Shown piece by piece: positions 27,699-35,036 of a stretch of DNA of 46,850 bases (its first letter is position 1; every line of letters starts with the position of its first letter). Made by a program: the position numbers and the translations under genes. This stretch comes from Cytophagales bacterium (GTDB taxonomy: Bacteria > Bacteroidota > Bacteroidia > Cytophagales > 172606-1), in assembly GCA_030448185.1 (NCBI GenBank), contig JAUJNL010000050.1:1-46850 (forward strand), in the 5' to 3' direction. The notes beneath the pieces were generated by a model that saw only the letters and a list, made by a program, of their open reading frames with translations, was not told the DNA's origin and made no database searches.

Positions 27699-27844
27699 GC
27701 TAATATTTTTAGTAATTAGCCTACACCAATACTAAATTTATTAGCAAAACCATAAGTTAGTAATTTGCTAATACTAATATAAATGGTAATATAATATTTA
27801 TTAAATAATTGTTTAGATGAACCTAAATTAGTAATTATACGTTT
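27699..27844. promoter_or_regulatory. AT-rich leader with clustered CTAAT/ATTAG palindromes, candidate metal-regulator operators
   Basis: Contains GCTAAT-N10-ATTAGC (27699-27720), the imperfect palindrome TTAGTAATTTGCTAATACTA (27757-27776) and several more TTAG/CTAA half-sites, up to AATTAGTAATT about 12 bases before the regulator ATG. DtxR/MntR operators are palindromes built on TTAGG/CCTAA-type halves, so this is a plausible autoregulatory region for the following gene. No second gene fits here. Confidence 0.5.
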
Positions 27845-28510
27845 ATGAATGAACAAGAATTAAGCTTGACCGAAGAGAACTACCTAAAGATCATCTATAA
27901 GCTTGAAATGGAGCATAAAGGTGAAGTAACGACCAATGCCATTGCTGACCTGACCAATACCAAAGCAGCCTCCGTAAGCGATATGTTAAAAAGGTTATCC
28001 CAGAAAGTCTTAGTTAACTATATAAAGTACCAGGGAGTAACGCTAACTCCGGAAGGAAGGAAAAAAGCACTAATGGTTATTCGCAAACATCGGCTCTGGG
28101 AGGTATTTCTGGTCGACCAACGAGGATACAGTTTGGAAGCAGATCACGAAATAGCAGAACAACTGGAACACATAGAGTCACTACAGTTAGTAGATCAACT
28201 CGAGAAGGTTCTGGGGTACCCTCCTGTCGATCCACACGGCGATCCAATTCCGAACGCGAAAGGCGAAATGCCAAATAAAAAGCAAATATTTCTTAAGGAT
28301 ATGCAGATCAACCAAAAAGGACAGATTATGGGCGTGAAAGATACATCGCCGCTATTCCTAAAGTACCTCGACAAAATAGGTATTGGTATCGGTACCGAAT
28401 TCGAAATTATCGACCGGGTAGAATATGATCAGTCAGTAGAATTGAACATAAGCGGCCGCCTTACTATTATATCTAAAGAAGTAGCCCAAAATCTTTTTAC
28501 CATTGAATAA
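27845..28510 (+). CDS. mntR: DtxR/MntR-family metal-dependent transcriptional regulator
   Basis: A 221-residue protein with the full three-domain plan. The N-terminal winged HTH is SLTEENYLKIIYKLEMEHKG, TNAIADLTNTKAASVSDMLK and QGVTLTPEGRKKALMVIRKH. The metal-binding dimerisation domain has HRLWEVFLVDQRGYSLEADH followed by EIAEQLEHIES and GYPPVDPHGDPIPN, including the expected His/Glu/Asp ligands. The C-terminal SH3/FeoA-like domain covers about residues 150-221. With Mn2+ or Fe2+ it probably represses the ABC transporter operon that follows. Its 3' end overlaps the next gene by 8 bases. Confidence 0.92.
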   Translation: MNEQELSLTEENYLKIIYKLEMEHKGEVTTNAIADLTNTKAASVSDMLKRLSQKVLVNYIKYQGVTLTPEGRKKALMVIRKHRLWEVFLVDQRGYSLEADHEIAEQLEHIESLQLVDQLEKVLGYPPVDPHGDPIPNAKGEMPNKKQIFLKDMQINQKGQIMGVKDTSPLFLKYLDKIGIGIGTEFEIIDRVEYDQSVELNISGRLTIISKEVAQNLFTIE

Positions 28511-29426
28511 GCAACAAATCAAGTTATTGGGCTGGTGCATGCTATTGCTACTCATTACTGCTTGTGAACCTCCAATCAAAAAAATAACGGGCCGAAAATT
28601 AATTGTAACCACAACCGGAATTCTGGCCGACGCAGTCAGGCATATTGTTAAAGACTCCGCTCAGGTAGAAGCCCTGATGGGACCAGGAGTAGATCCTCAT
28701 TTGTATAAGGCCTCGCACCGTGATGTGAATCTGCTGACGGAAGGAGATATTATATTTTATAATGGCTTGCACCTGGAAGGCAAGATGCAGACGGTATTGG
28801 AAAAAGTAGCCCGGCACAAAACGGTTATTGCCGTCACCAGTAGGATTCCGCTTACTCAACTACACCCGATAAGCGAAGCGACTAATATATATGACCCGCA
28901 CATTTGGTTTGACGTTCCCAAATTTAAACAATGCGTCCGGACCATTAGCGAAACCCTGCAGCAGGAAGATCCTGATCATAGAGACTATTACCGGTTAAAC
29001 GAACAGGCCTACCAAGCGCAACTTGATTCGCTGCACCATTACATTCAACGGGCCATCGAATCCATTCCACCGGCCCAGCGGGTACTGATTACGGCGCACG
29101 ATGCTTTCGGATATTTCGGCCAGGCCTATCACATCCGGGTTAGAGGACTGCAGGGAATTTCTACTCTCTCTGACTACGGGCTGAAGGATGTAGCGGATCT
29201 GGTAGATTTTATCACTCAGCATAAAATTAAATCCATATTCGTGGAAACCTCTATTTCACAAAAGTCAATTGAAGCAGTAGTAGCCGGTTGCCGCGCCAGG
29301 GGACACAAAGTGACTATTGGCGGAAGTTTGTATTCCGATGCATTAGGAGCACCTGGTACCCAACCAGGTACCTACATTGGGATGGTGAAACACAATGTTA
29401 ACATTATTGTAAATTCACTAAAGTAA
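28503..29426 (+). CDS. metal ABC transporter substrate-binding lipoprotein (ZnuA/MntA/TroA type)
   Basis: The start is a TTG overlapping the regulator gene. The signal peptide [20 protein letters not shown] ends in a lipobox Cys (LLITAC). The mature protein has the cluster A-I binding-protein landmarks: [16 protein letters not shown] (metal His), [14 protein letters not shown] (metal His), [20 protein letters not shown] (His and Tyr), and [17 protein letters not shown] with GSLYSDALG (Glu/Asp). This set of ligands fits Mn2+ or Zn2+ delivery. No His-rich loop is present, which leans towards Mn/Fe. It is 307 residues long and intact. Confidence 0.92.
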   Translation: MNKQQIKLLGWCMLLLLITACEPPIKKITGRKLIVTTTGILADAVRHIVKDSAQVEALMGPGVDPHLYKASHRDVNLLTEGDIIFYNGLHLEGKMQTVLEKVARHKTVIAVTSRIPLTQLHPISEATNIYDPHIWFDVPKFKQCVRTISETLQQEDPDHRDYYRLNEQAYQAQLDSLHHYIQRAIESIPPAQRVLITAHDAFGYFGQAYHIRVRGLQGISTLSDYGLKDVADLVDFITQHKIKSIFVETSISQKSIEAVVAGCRARGHKVTIGGSLYSDALGAPGTQPGTYIGMVKHNVNIIVNSLK

Positions 29427-29467
29427 ATTATATAACGTATTAAATAATAAAATTTCAGAAGTTAATT

Positions 29468-29483
29468 ATTGTAAATTTACAAT
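29468..29483. promoter_or_regulatory. perfect 16-bp palindrome before the ATPase gene
   Basis: ATTGTAAATTTACAAT ends one base before the GTG start of the ATPase gene, inside the 58-base gap between the binding-protein and ATPase genes. Its symmetry and position fit a dimeric repressor operator that could adjust expression within the operon. Which regulator would bind is not clear. Confidence 0.45.
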
Positions 29484-29484
29484 T

Positions 29485-30279
29485 GTGATTATACACACGC
29501 AAAATCCGGTAATTGAAGTACACGACTTAACGGCTAGTTATGATCGGCGGCCCGTATTGTGGAACGTTGATTTAACCCTTCCCGAGGGTTCCCTTATCGG
29601 TATTATCGGTCCCAATGGCGCCGGAAAATCAACCTTGCTTAAAGCCATTATGGGGCTGATTCCGGTCAACAGTGGATATGTGCACCTGTTCGGCAAAACC
29701 ATCGACGAAGTACGCAGTAAAGTCAGTTATGTACCGCAACGCGAGTCCGTAGATTGGGACTTTCCGGCCTCTGCATTAGATGTAGTGCTTATGGGCCGCT
29801 ATGGCAAACTAGGTCTTTTCCGGAGGGTGCGTCCGTCGGACCGGGAAGTTGCCCTCTCCTGTTTGCAGAAAGTAGGCATGGAGGCGTTTGCCAACCGACA
29901 GATTTCTCAGCTATCGGGCGGACAGCAACAACGCGTATTTCTGGCCCGCGCCCTGGCCCAGGACGCGCAGTTATACTGCCTCGACGAACCGTTTGCCGGG
30001 GTGGACATCGCCACTGAAAACACCATTATGGAGATTCTGCGCACCATGCGAAAGGAAGGTAAAACCGTACTGGTCGTACATCATGACCTCCAGTCGGCGG
30101 CCGAATACTTTGATTGGGTTATCCTGCTGAATGTCCGACTGGTAGCTTGCGGCCCGGTCGAGCAGGTACTCACCCCTGAGTTGCTGCAGGAAACCTACGG
30201 GGGCAAACTTACCATCCTGGCCAAAGCCGGCGAGTTATTACAAAAGGAACAGTATCCGGTAAGGGAAAAGAAAAAATAG
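29485..30279 (+). CDS. metal ABC transporter ATP-binding protein
   Basis: A 264-residue cytoplasmic ATPase of the ZnuC/MntB class, starting at GTG. Walker A is GPNGAGKST (near residue 43), the Q-loop is in [13 protein letters not shown], which is characteristic of Mn/Zn importers, the signature is [15 protein letters not shown], Walker B is [12 protein letters not shown], and the switch His is in VLVVHHDL. It powers the permease encoded downstream. Intact, and ends with a Lys-rich tail. Confidence 0.95.
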   Translation: MIIHTQNPVIEVHDLTASYDRRPVLWNVDLTLPEGSLIGIIGPNGAGKSTLLKAIMGLIPVNSGYVHLFGKTIDEVRSKVSYVPQRESVDWDFPASALDVVLMGRYGKLGLFRRVRPSDREVALSCLQKVGMEAFANRQISQLSGGQQQRVFLARALAQDAQLYCLDEPFAGVDIATENTIMEILRTMRKEGKTVLVVHHDLQSAAEYFDWVILLNVRLVACGPVEQVLTPELLQETYGGKLTILAKAGELLQKEQYPVREKKK

Positions 30280-30300
30280 TTTTCAGTTTCCGGTTTTTAG

Positions 30301-30344
30301 TTGCCAGTTGCACCAGATTATCATCATTAACCAAAAACTGGCAA
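30301..30344 (+). repeat. inverted repeat between ATPase and permease genes
   Basis: TTGCCAGTT (30301-30309) pairs with AACTGGCAA (30336-30344) around a 26-base loop in the 120-base gap of the operon. Weak as a terminator because no T-run follows; it could be a processing or attenuation hairpin. Confidence 0.4.
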
Positions 30345-30399
30345 CCAACAACTATAAACTTAATACTCATAGACTTAATTACTCAAAAATTCTTTAACT

Positions 30400-31683
30400 G
30401 TGTCTTTTATAGATTTTTTCACATTCTCGGATCCGAATATACGGTATGTCACCCTCGGATGCCTGCTGCTTGCGGGAAGTGCGGCCGTAGTTGGGTGTTT
30501 TACCTTTCTGCGCAAAAGAGCATTAGTCGGGGATGCGGTAGCGCATTCTGTACTACCAGGGGTATGTCTGGCTTTCCTCGTCAGCGGACAGAAGAACCCG
30601 GTTATCCTCCTGATTGGCGCCTTTATTACGGGATGGCTGTCCTTACTGGTGATCGATTGGATCACGCGGCACACCAAAATCAAAGAAGACACGGCAATCG
30701 GGTCCGTATTATCCGTCTTTTTTGGCATCGGAATCCTGTTACTCACCGCCATTCAGCGCAATGGCAATGCCGCTCAGTCTGGACTGGATAATTTTCTCTT
30801 TGGCAAAGCGGCCTCACTGGTAGAAGCGGATGTCATTACCTTTTCGGTAGTGAGTCTGCTCCTGCTCGTAACCATCAGTTTATTCTACAAAGAATTTACC
30901 CTGTTGTGTTTTGACGAAAACTTTGCCCGGACCATAGGACTACCCGTAAGGCGATTGGAATGGATACTCACCAGTCTTACGGTACTGGCTGTCGTCACGG
31001 GAATACAGGCCGTAGGCGTGGTACTGATGGCAGCGATGCTGATCACGCCGGCGGCAGCAGCCCGCTTCTGGACCGACAAACTCAACATTATGCTCCTGCT
31101 GGCCGCAGCATTTGGGTGCCTGGCAGCCTTAACCGGTGCGTATTTATCCTATCTGGCTCCTTCCATGCCTACGGGTCCCTGGATGGTCATGGTCATTTCC
31201 CTGATTGCGGTAGGCTCCTTCTTATTAGCGCCTAAAAAGGGAATTATTGCCCGGATGCAACGGCAACGGATCATTCAACACCGCATGCGGGATGAAAATA
31301 TTCTGAAAGCCTTATTTCAGCTGGGGGAAAAAAACCAAAGCTACTTTCAGGAACGAACCGAGGAATCGGTTTTATTGCACCGAAAAATGAATCCCAAGGA
31401 ACTCCGGCAGGGTTTATTCCGGTTAAAAAATGACGGATACACGGAGCGGAAAGGGAACCAATGGGCATTGACCCGGGAAGGCAAAGAAAGAGGGCAACGG
31501 GTTACCCGCCTCCACCGGTTATGGGAACTGTATCTTTCGCAAGTACTCCACATTGCCCCTGATCACGTGCACGAGGATGCCGAAAGTATGGAACACGTAC
31601 TCACTCCAGAACTGGAAGCCCGTCTGCGGGAACAACTGGATAACCCACAGTTTGATCCGCACCAATCCGAAATACCCAAGTAA
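30400..31683 (+). CDS. metal ABC permease fused to a C-terminal DtxR-like sensor domain
   Basis: Starts at GTG. Residues 1-285 form an ABC-3 (ZnuB/MntC-type) permease with eight or nine hydrophobic segments and the family motifs KRALVGDAVAHSVLPGVCLA, AIGSVLSVFFGIGILLL and AVGVVLMAAMLITPAAAARF. Residues about 295-427 are cytoplasmic: a winged helix (ENILKALFQLGEKNQSYFQE, ELRQGLFRLKNDGYTERKGN) then a DtxR metal-binding/dimerisation domain (RLHRLWELYLSQVLHIAPDH, VHEDAESMEHVLTPELEARL, NPQFDPHQSEIPK). The His/Glu ligands of the DtxR domain are kept. The full open frame shows a real fusion. The fused part may sense intracellular metal and gate transport. Confidence 0.9.
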   Translation: MSFIDFFTFSDPNIRYVTLGCLLLAGSAAVVGCFTFLRKRALVGDAVAHSVLPGVCLAFLVSGQKNPVILLIGAFITGWLSLLVIDWITRHTKIKEDTAIGSVLSVFFGIGILLLTAIQRNGNAAQSGLDNFLFGKAASLVEADVITFSVVSLLLLVTISLFYKEFTLLCFDENFARTIGLPVRRLEWILTSLTVLAVVTGIQAVGVVLMAAMLITPAAAARFWTDKLNIMLLLAAAFGCLAALTGAYLSYLAPSMPTGPWMVMVISLIAVGSFLLAPKKGIIARMQRQRIIQHRMRDENILKALFQLGEKNQSYFQERTEESVLLHRKMNPKELRQGLFRLKNDGYTERKGNQWALTREGKERGQRVTRLHRLWELYLSQVLHIAPDHVHEDAESMEHVLTPELEARLREQLDNPQFDPHQSEIPK

Positions 31684-31772
31684 AAAGATAGTTAAAGAGT
31701 TAAGAGTTGATGAGTTAAAAGTTATAAAATAGGGATTTTTTTTACTGATTAGCACCTAAACAAAAGGGCATT
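31684..31772. repeat. short degenerate GAGTTAA-type direct repeats
   Basis: The gap between the two permease genes holds imperfect repeats of AGTTAA/GAGTTA (about 31690-31725) followed by an A/T-rich run with T9. No gene is visible. Confidence 0.4.
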
Positions 31773-32391
31773 ATGAATGCATTCTGGATCATTGTAAGCG
31801 GCTCCCTGGTAGCCGTAACCTGTAGTTTACTGGGCTGTTTCCTGGTCCTGCGCCGGCTGGCGATGGTAGGCGACGCTATTTCGCATGCGGTCCTGCCCGG
31901 TATTGTGATTGCCTTTCTATTGAGCGGCGGCCGTGAATCGGTACCGATGCTCATTGGGGGCCGCCTCCTGGGCATTGTCTCTACCTTTCTGATTGAGTTT
32001 TTTCATAACAAAGTAAAACTTCAGACGGACGCCTCCATTGGGGTGACCTTTACCTGGCTCTTTGCTACCGGCGTAATTTTAATCTCCTTATTTGCGCGGC
32101 AGGTAGACCTGACCAGGATTGCGTCTTGTACGGCGAAATTGCCTACGTTCCGCTGGATGTGATCCTTACTCCTACCGGATTGAATTTAGGTCCCAAAGCC
32201 GTCTGGCTGATGGGCTCCGTTCTACTTATCATATGGCTACGGTAAGTGGGGTACTTTTTGGGCTGGCCCTGTTGTTTTCCCCGCAGCAAGGCGTTTTATG
32301 GAAGAGAATTCGGCTGGGTGCCATGAGTCGCCAAGGGATAGTACGGAACTCCTCCCCGCTTGCCTCCGGTGAACGGGCCAGTACAGTTTAA
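31773..32391 (+). pseudogene. second metal ABC permease, frameshifted and internally deleted
   Basis: Opens as a normal ABC-3 permease (MNAFWIIVSGSLVAVTCSLL, RRLAMVGDAISHAVLPGIVI, TDASIGVTFTWLFATGVILI). A one-base loss near 32110 moves the frame; the next frame reads DQDCVLYGEIAYVPLDVILT and GPKAVWLMGSVLLIIWLR and stops. A stretch corresponding to about 80-90 residues is then missing, and the tail resumes as MATVSGVLFGLALLFSPQQG. The intact gene would give about 290 residues. With it dead, the transporter must rely on the fused permease alone. Confidence 0.8.
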
Positions 32392-32400
32392 TGCTGCTTT

Positions 32401-33522
32401 TTATTGTTTCTTCCACTTCTGGGCAATGCGAATGGCAGTTTCTACCATACTAGGATCCCAATTTTCTACGTGCCAAAGGGAATCGGCAAGAGAAGACGCT
32501 TGCAATACGTGAATGGCATCTGTATAGGAACCCGCTGACTCCAGTATTGAAGAAAGTTGTAACTGCTGGTCGTATAGCATTTCATCCTCAACGGGGTCGC
32601 TTAAGCGCAAAGGATGCAATGGTATAAACGGATTATGGGAGTGACTTGAAAGAATTTTGTTTTTCTCAGTGACGATTTTTTCCAGCTTAATGAAATCATC
32701 GTAAAACAATTTTCTGCTCCTTTCACTTTTTAATCCGGTCCCGAGTTGCTCTAACACTACATATTTAAGGTTAGGACACTTTTCAATGGTATGTTCAAGC
32801 AAGGTAAAAACCTCTTGCGGCACGGCCTCGTCATGCGTATCTCTCCTTATTTTTCGCGCTGGTTCAATGGCAGAATCCTCCCAGCTCCCTCCCGAGATGT
32901 GTATTTCCCGAACTCGGTCCAGTGGATAGAGGGCAATGAGTTGGTCATAAGGAATGGAGAAATTATGGATCTGACAATAGAGGTTGTGCAGATCAAGAAT
33001 AATAAAGCCGTTGATAGCAGCTATCAGCTGTTCTAAAAATTCCCCGTGCCTTTTTACCTGGTCGAGGGAATAGGAAAAAGCCAGGTTTTCCAAACCTACC
33101 GGACAGCTGCATGCCTCGTATATTCTGGCTAAGCGGTCTCTTCCAATGCGTAAAGTGGTTGGGGAAAAAGGGATCGGTAAGGGTGCTCCGTGGTGAAAAT
33201 GTTGGCCCGTCATAAAGCCAAAATGTTCGGTAATATGGTCAAAGGAAAACACGGAAGAAACCTGTTTCAAATGCTTCAGCCATTGGTGTTGATCCGGGGA
33301 CCATTTACCCGAGAACAGGGAAAAAAACACGCCGTGGCCAATGAGCCGCTTTTCCTGGCTAAATGCAGTTAATAATTCACGAAACCAGCCCGGTAATGGC
33401 TTTGAATTGACATCAAAAGACCATTCAATGGCTTCTATTTTACCCGCTTCCAGTAGGGGAAAAGATGCCGTAAGTACATCGGCATCGGCATTACAGGCTA
33501 TTGACGATAGTATGTTAGGCAT
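32401..33522 (-). CDS. DUF692/MNIO-family enzyme (multinuclear non-heme iron oxygenase type), candidate RiPP-modifying enzyme
   Basis: A 373-residue soluble protein. The TIM-barrel part (about residues 1-270) has the MNIO motif set: LIGHGVFFSLF (His63), FDHITEHFGFM (His96, Glu99, His100), VGLENLAFS (Glu145, Asn146), IILDLHNLY (Asp177, His179, Asn180), VREIHISGG (His208), RDTHDEAVP (Asp228, His230), and VVLEQLGTG (Glu258). Family members MbnB, TglH and ChrH use 2-3 iron atoms to modify cysteines in small peptides. About 100 C-terminal residues form an extra helical region of unknown role. The gene starts 36 bases after a 56-codon Cys-containing peptide gene. Its 3' end meets the metal-transport operon head-on 9 bases away. 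Confidence 0.88.
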   Translation of the reverse strand: MPNILSSIACNADADVLTASFPLLEAGKIEAIEWSFDVNSKPLPGWFRELLTAFSQEKRLIGHGVFFSLFSGKWSPDQHQWLKHLKQVSSVFSFDHITEHFGFMTGQHFHHGAPLPIPFSPTTLRIGRDRLARIYEACSCPVGLENLAFSYSLDQVKRHGEFLEQLIAAINGFIILDLHNLYCQIHNFSIPYDQLIALYPLDRVREIHISGGSWEDSAIEPARKIRRDTHDEAVPQEVFTLLEHTIEKCPNLKYVVLEQLGTGLKSERSRKLFYDDFIKLEKIVTEKNKILSSHSHNPFIPLHPLRLSDPVEDEMLYDQQLQLSSILESAGSYTDAIHVLQASSLADSLWHVENWDPSMVETAIRIAQKWKKQ

Positions 33523-33558
33523 CTTTTGTAAAAATAGCTGATTTCAAAAAGTATCATT

Positions 33559-33729
33559 TCATCCCATACCGCAACCCGGGCAGTCGTACGGAATCTTTTC
33601 CTCCCCTTTTTCCTTTTTCCCTTTCTGTTCTGATTCTGGTCCGGGCAATTCGTCCTCTTTGACGCAACTGGTGGATTGCACCGTAATTCCGATCAGGATA
33701 GCTCCCAATAAAGATTTTGACAGTTTCAT
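33559..33729 (-). CDS. candidate RiPP precursor peptide, 56 aa, C-terminal CPGCGMG
   Basis: MKLSKSLLGAILIGITVQST leads to S-C, which reads as a lipoprotein-type signal (lipobox-like STSC, Cys22). It is followed by VKEDELPGPESEQKG, a Lys/Glu-rich linker, and the end EKIPYDCPGCGMG. The two C-terminal cysteines (50 and 53) in a CxxC set next to Gly and Met would be natural targets for a DUF692 enzyme, which modifies cysteine residues. It lies directly upstream of the DUF692 gene on the same strand, a layout seen in methanobactin-, bufferin- and chryseobasin-type loci. It is too short for common gene-calling cut-offs. Function is inferred from context and no homologue can be checked here. Confidence 0.7.
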   Translation of the reverse strand: MKLSKSLLGAILIGITVQSTSCVKEDELPGPESEQKGKKEKGEEKIPYDCPGCGMG

Positions 33730-33771
33730 TCTGAATAATGTTAAAGTGAATAATAAGCAGGCAACCAGTAA

Positions 33772-33966
33772 TACTACTTTAACACTTTAATAAGTGGATG
33801 ACCAATTTCAGCTGTTCACAGGTGTTCATCCGCATTTAATAATGCGGATGGTCGAACGGCGCATTTAAAATGCGCTTTTCCTTCGCTCCGCATGGCAACT
33901 ATCTCAGCGAAGCTAAATGCGGAACAACCACAGATATTACGTATGGCGTAACGTGTTAAAGTAGTA
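33772..33966. mobile_element. short palindromic transposable repeat (MITE-like), copy 2 of the structured repeat
   Basis: Terminal inverted repeats TACTACTTTAACAC (33772-33785) and its complement (33953-33966) bound a 195-bp element; GTAA flanks both sides as a possible short duplication. Inside, 33824-33925 holds the same hairpin block as 4036-4138 in opposite orientation: ATCCGCATT/AATGCGGAT (33828-33849), GCGCATTTAAAATGCGC (33859-33875) followed by TTTT, and GCTAAATGCGGAACAAC at the end. It lies 43 bases upstream of the precursor-peptide start and could affect its promoter. Confidence 0.7.
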
Positions 33967-33985
33967 GTAAGTAATTGCTATACTC

Positions 33986-34434
33986 ATGACCCAATCCGAA
34001 GAGATAGGGTTGCAAGCAGGAAAGATTTATTTGCTATCAGACGATAAACCTATAGATTTCTTTCATTTACCCTGTTCCGTCCGGGAACACATCCTAATTT
34101 TACGCCGTTTCCTGGAAGAATACCCCAAACAGATGCCATTTCCTCACTCGACTCTCGAAGATACCATTGTAGCACTGGCTACGCCACCCGGCACCGGCGC
34201 CATTTCGGTAATCCGGCTTTCCGGCCCCGATGCCTTTGCTATTTGTAATAAATTATTTCCGGATAAGGATCTGTCCCGGCAACGGAGTCATACCATTCAC
34301 TTCGGAACCCTCCGGGATAGAAATGAAGAATTGGATGAAGTACTAATCTCGCTGTTTAAAGGCCCGCGCTCCTACACGCGGGAAGATGTGGTAGAAATTT
34401 CCTGCCACGGCTCCGAATATATTGTTGGCCAGAT
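33986..34434 (+). pseudogene. mnmE: mnmE N-terminal fragment (copy 1) behind an unrelated 5' stretch
   Basis: From about residue 57 the frame reads TLEDTIVALATPPGTGAISV, IRLSGPDAFAICNKLFPDKD and [24 protein letters not shown] sequence (here [20 protein letters not shown]), the start of the tRNA-modification GTPase MnmE. It ends at EYIVGQ where an IS1-type remnant begins. The first 45 codons (MTQSEEIGLQAGKIYLLSDD...) do not belong to MnmE and are unrecognised. Only about 100 of some 460 residues remain, so it cannot modify tRNA. Confidence 0.8.
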
Positions 34435-35036
34435 GGTAGTGAAGTAATGACAGGTTGTAGTGAGCAGCAAAAACATGGCGATGCGGTCAAGTCTTTTCCT
34501 CTAACGAGTCGAGAAGCTCTTTGTCTCGAAGTTCAATGTGATTGGTGTCTTTGGTTTTGCTACTTTGATGTAGGCACTTTTTGTAAGGCTCCCAGTCACG
34601 CCACCCGGCTGGAACACAGGCCTCGCCTTCTTCACCTCGGTTGCCAACATGAATGGCTAGAATTTGTCGGCTTTCCTTGGGGCCCTACCCATTGTTTATT
34701 GACTTCTGCACAAAACTCCACAGTTCATCGCTTTCGCATTCCAACACTTGTAAGTCTATTGGGGTACAATTGTCACCAGCGCATGCAGATTATTTGCTTC
34801 CATATACTTATAGACATGATAAATTATTTCCGGATAAGGATCTGTCCGAACTGCTTATAGCAACTTTTACATTTGCCTCGGGCTTTTCCATAATAGGTTC
34901 TGCCATTTCTGACTACCTTTGTTGAGCCGCAGTAGTAGCAGGAAATACTTTTTCCATCGTAATTTGAAGTTTGGTCGCCTCAATATTACTCCTACTGTGG
35001 CTTTTTTCCGCCCATCATTACTTTTAGAGCACTACC
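34435..35036 (-). mobile_element. degenerate IS1-family insertion sequence
   Basis: GGTAGTG at 34435-34441 and CACTACC at 35030-35036 are matching ends, and AAGTAATGA versus its complement adds weaker similarity further in. The internal coding region on the minus strand is an IS1 transposase. No clear target duplication remains. A 27-base scrap matching the mnmE segment around NKLFPDKDLS (34820-34846) is embedded in it, evidence of further rearrangement. Confidence 0.7.
34450..34990 (-). pseudogene. IS1-family transposase remnant
   Basis: The minus strand reads SCYYCGSTKVVRNGRTYYGK and ARGKCKSCYKQFGQILIR, the InsA-type C4 zinc finger, exactly as in IS1 elements. After breaks, the catalytic part shows LQVLECESDELWSFVQKSIN (DEVWS motif), a version of RQILAIHVGNRGEEA in a shifted frame, and KTKDTNHIE, the C-terminal NHIERFN-like region. 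Multiple frameshifts and deletions make it inactive. Confidence 0.75.

Noticed and set aside
30301..30344. Operon-internal terminator before the permease gene
   Set aside because: The stem is only 9 bp with a 26-base loop and no T-run, so it was listed only as an inverted repeat.
34447..34925. Plus-strand proteins between the mnmE copies
   Set aside because: The minus strand encodes an IS1 zinc finger and transposase pieces; the plus-strand frames are shadows.
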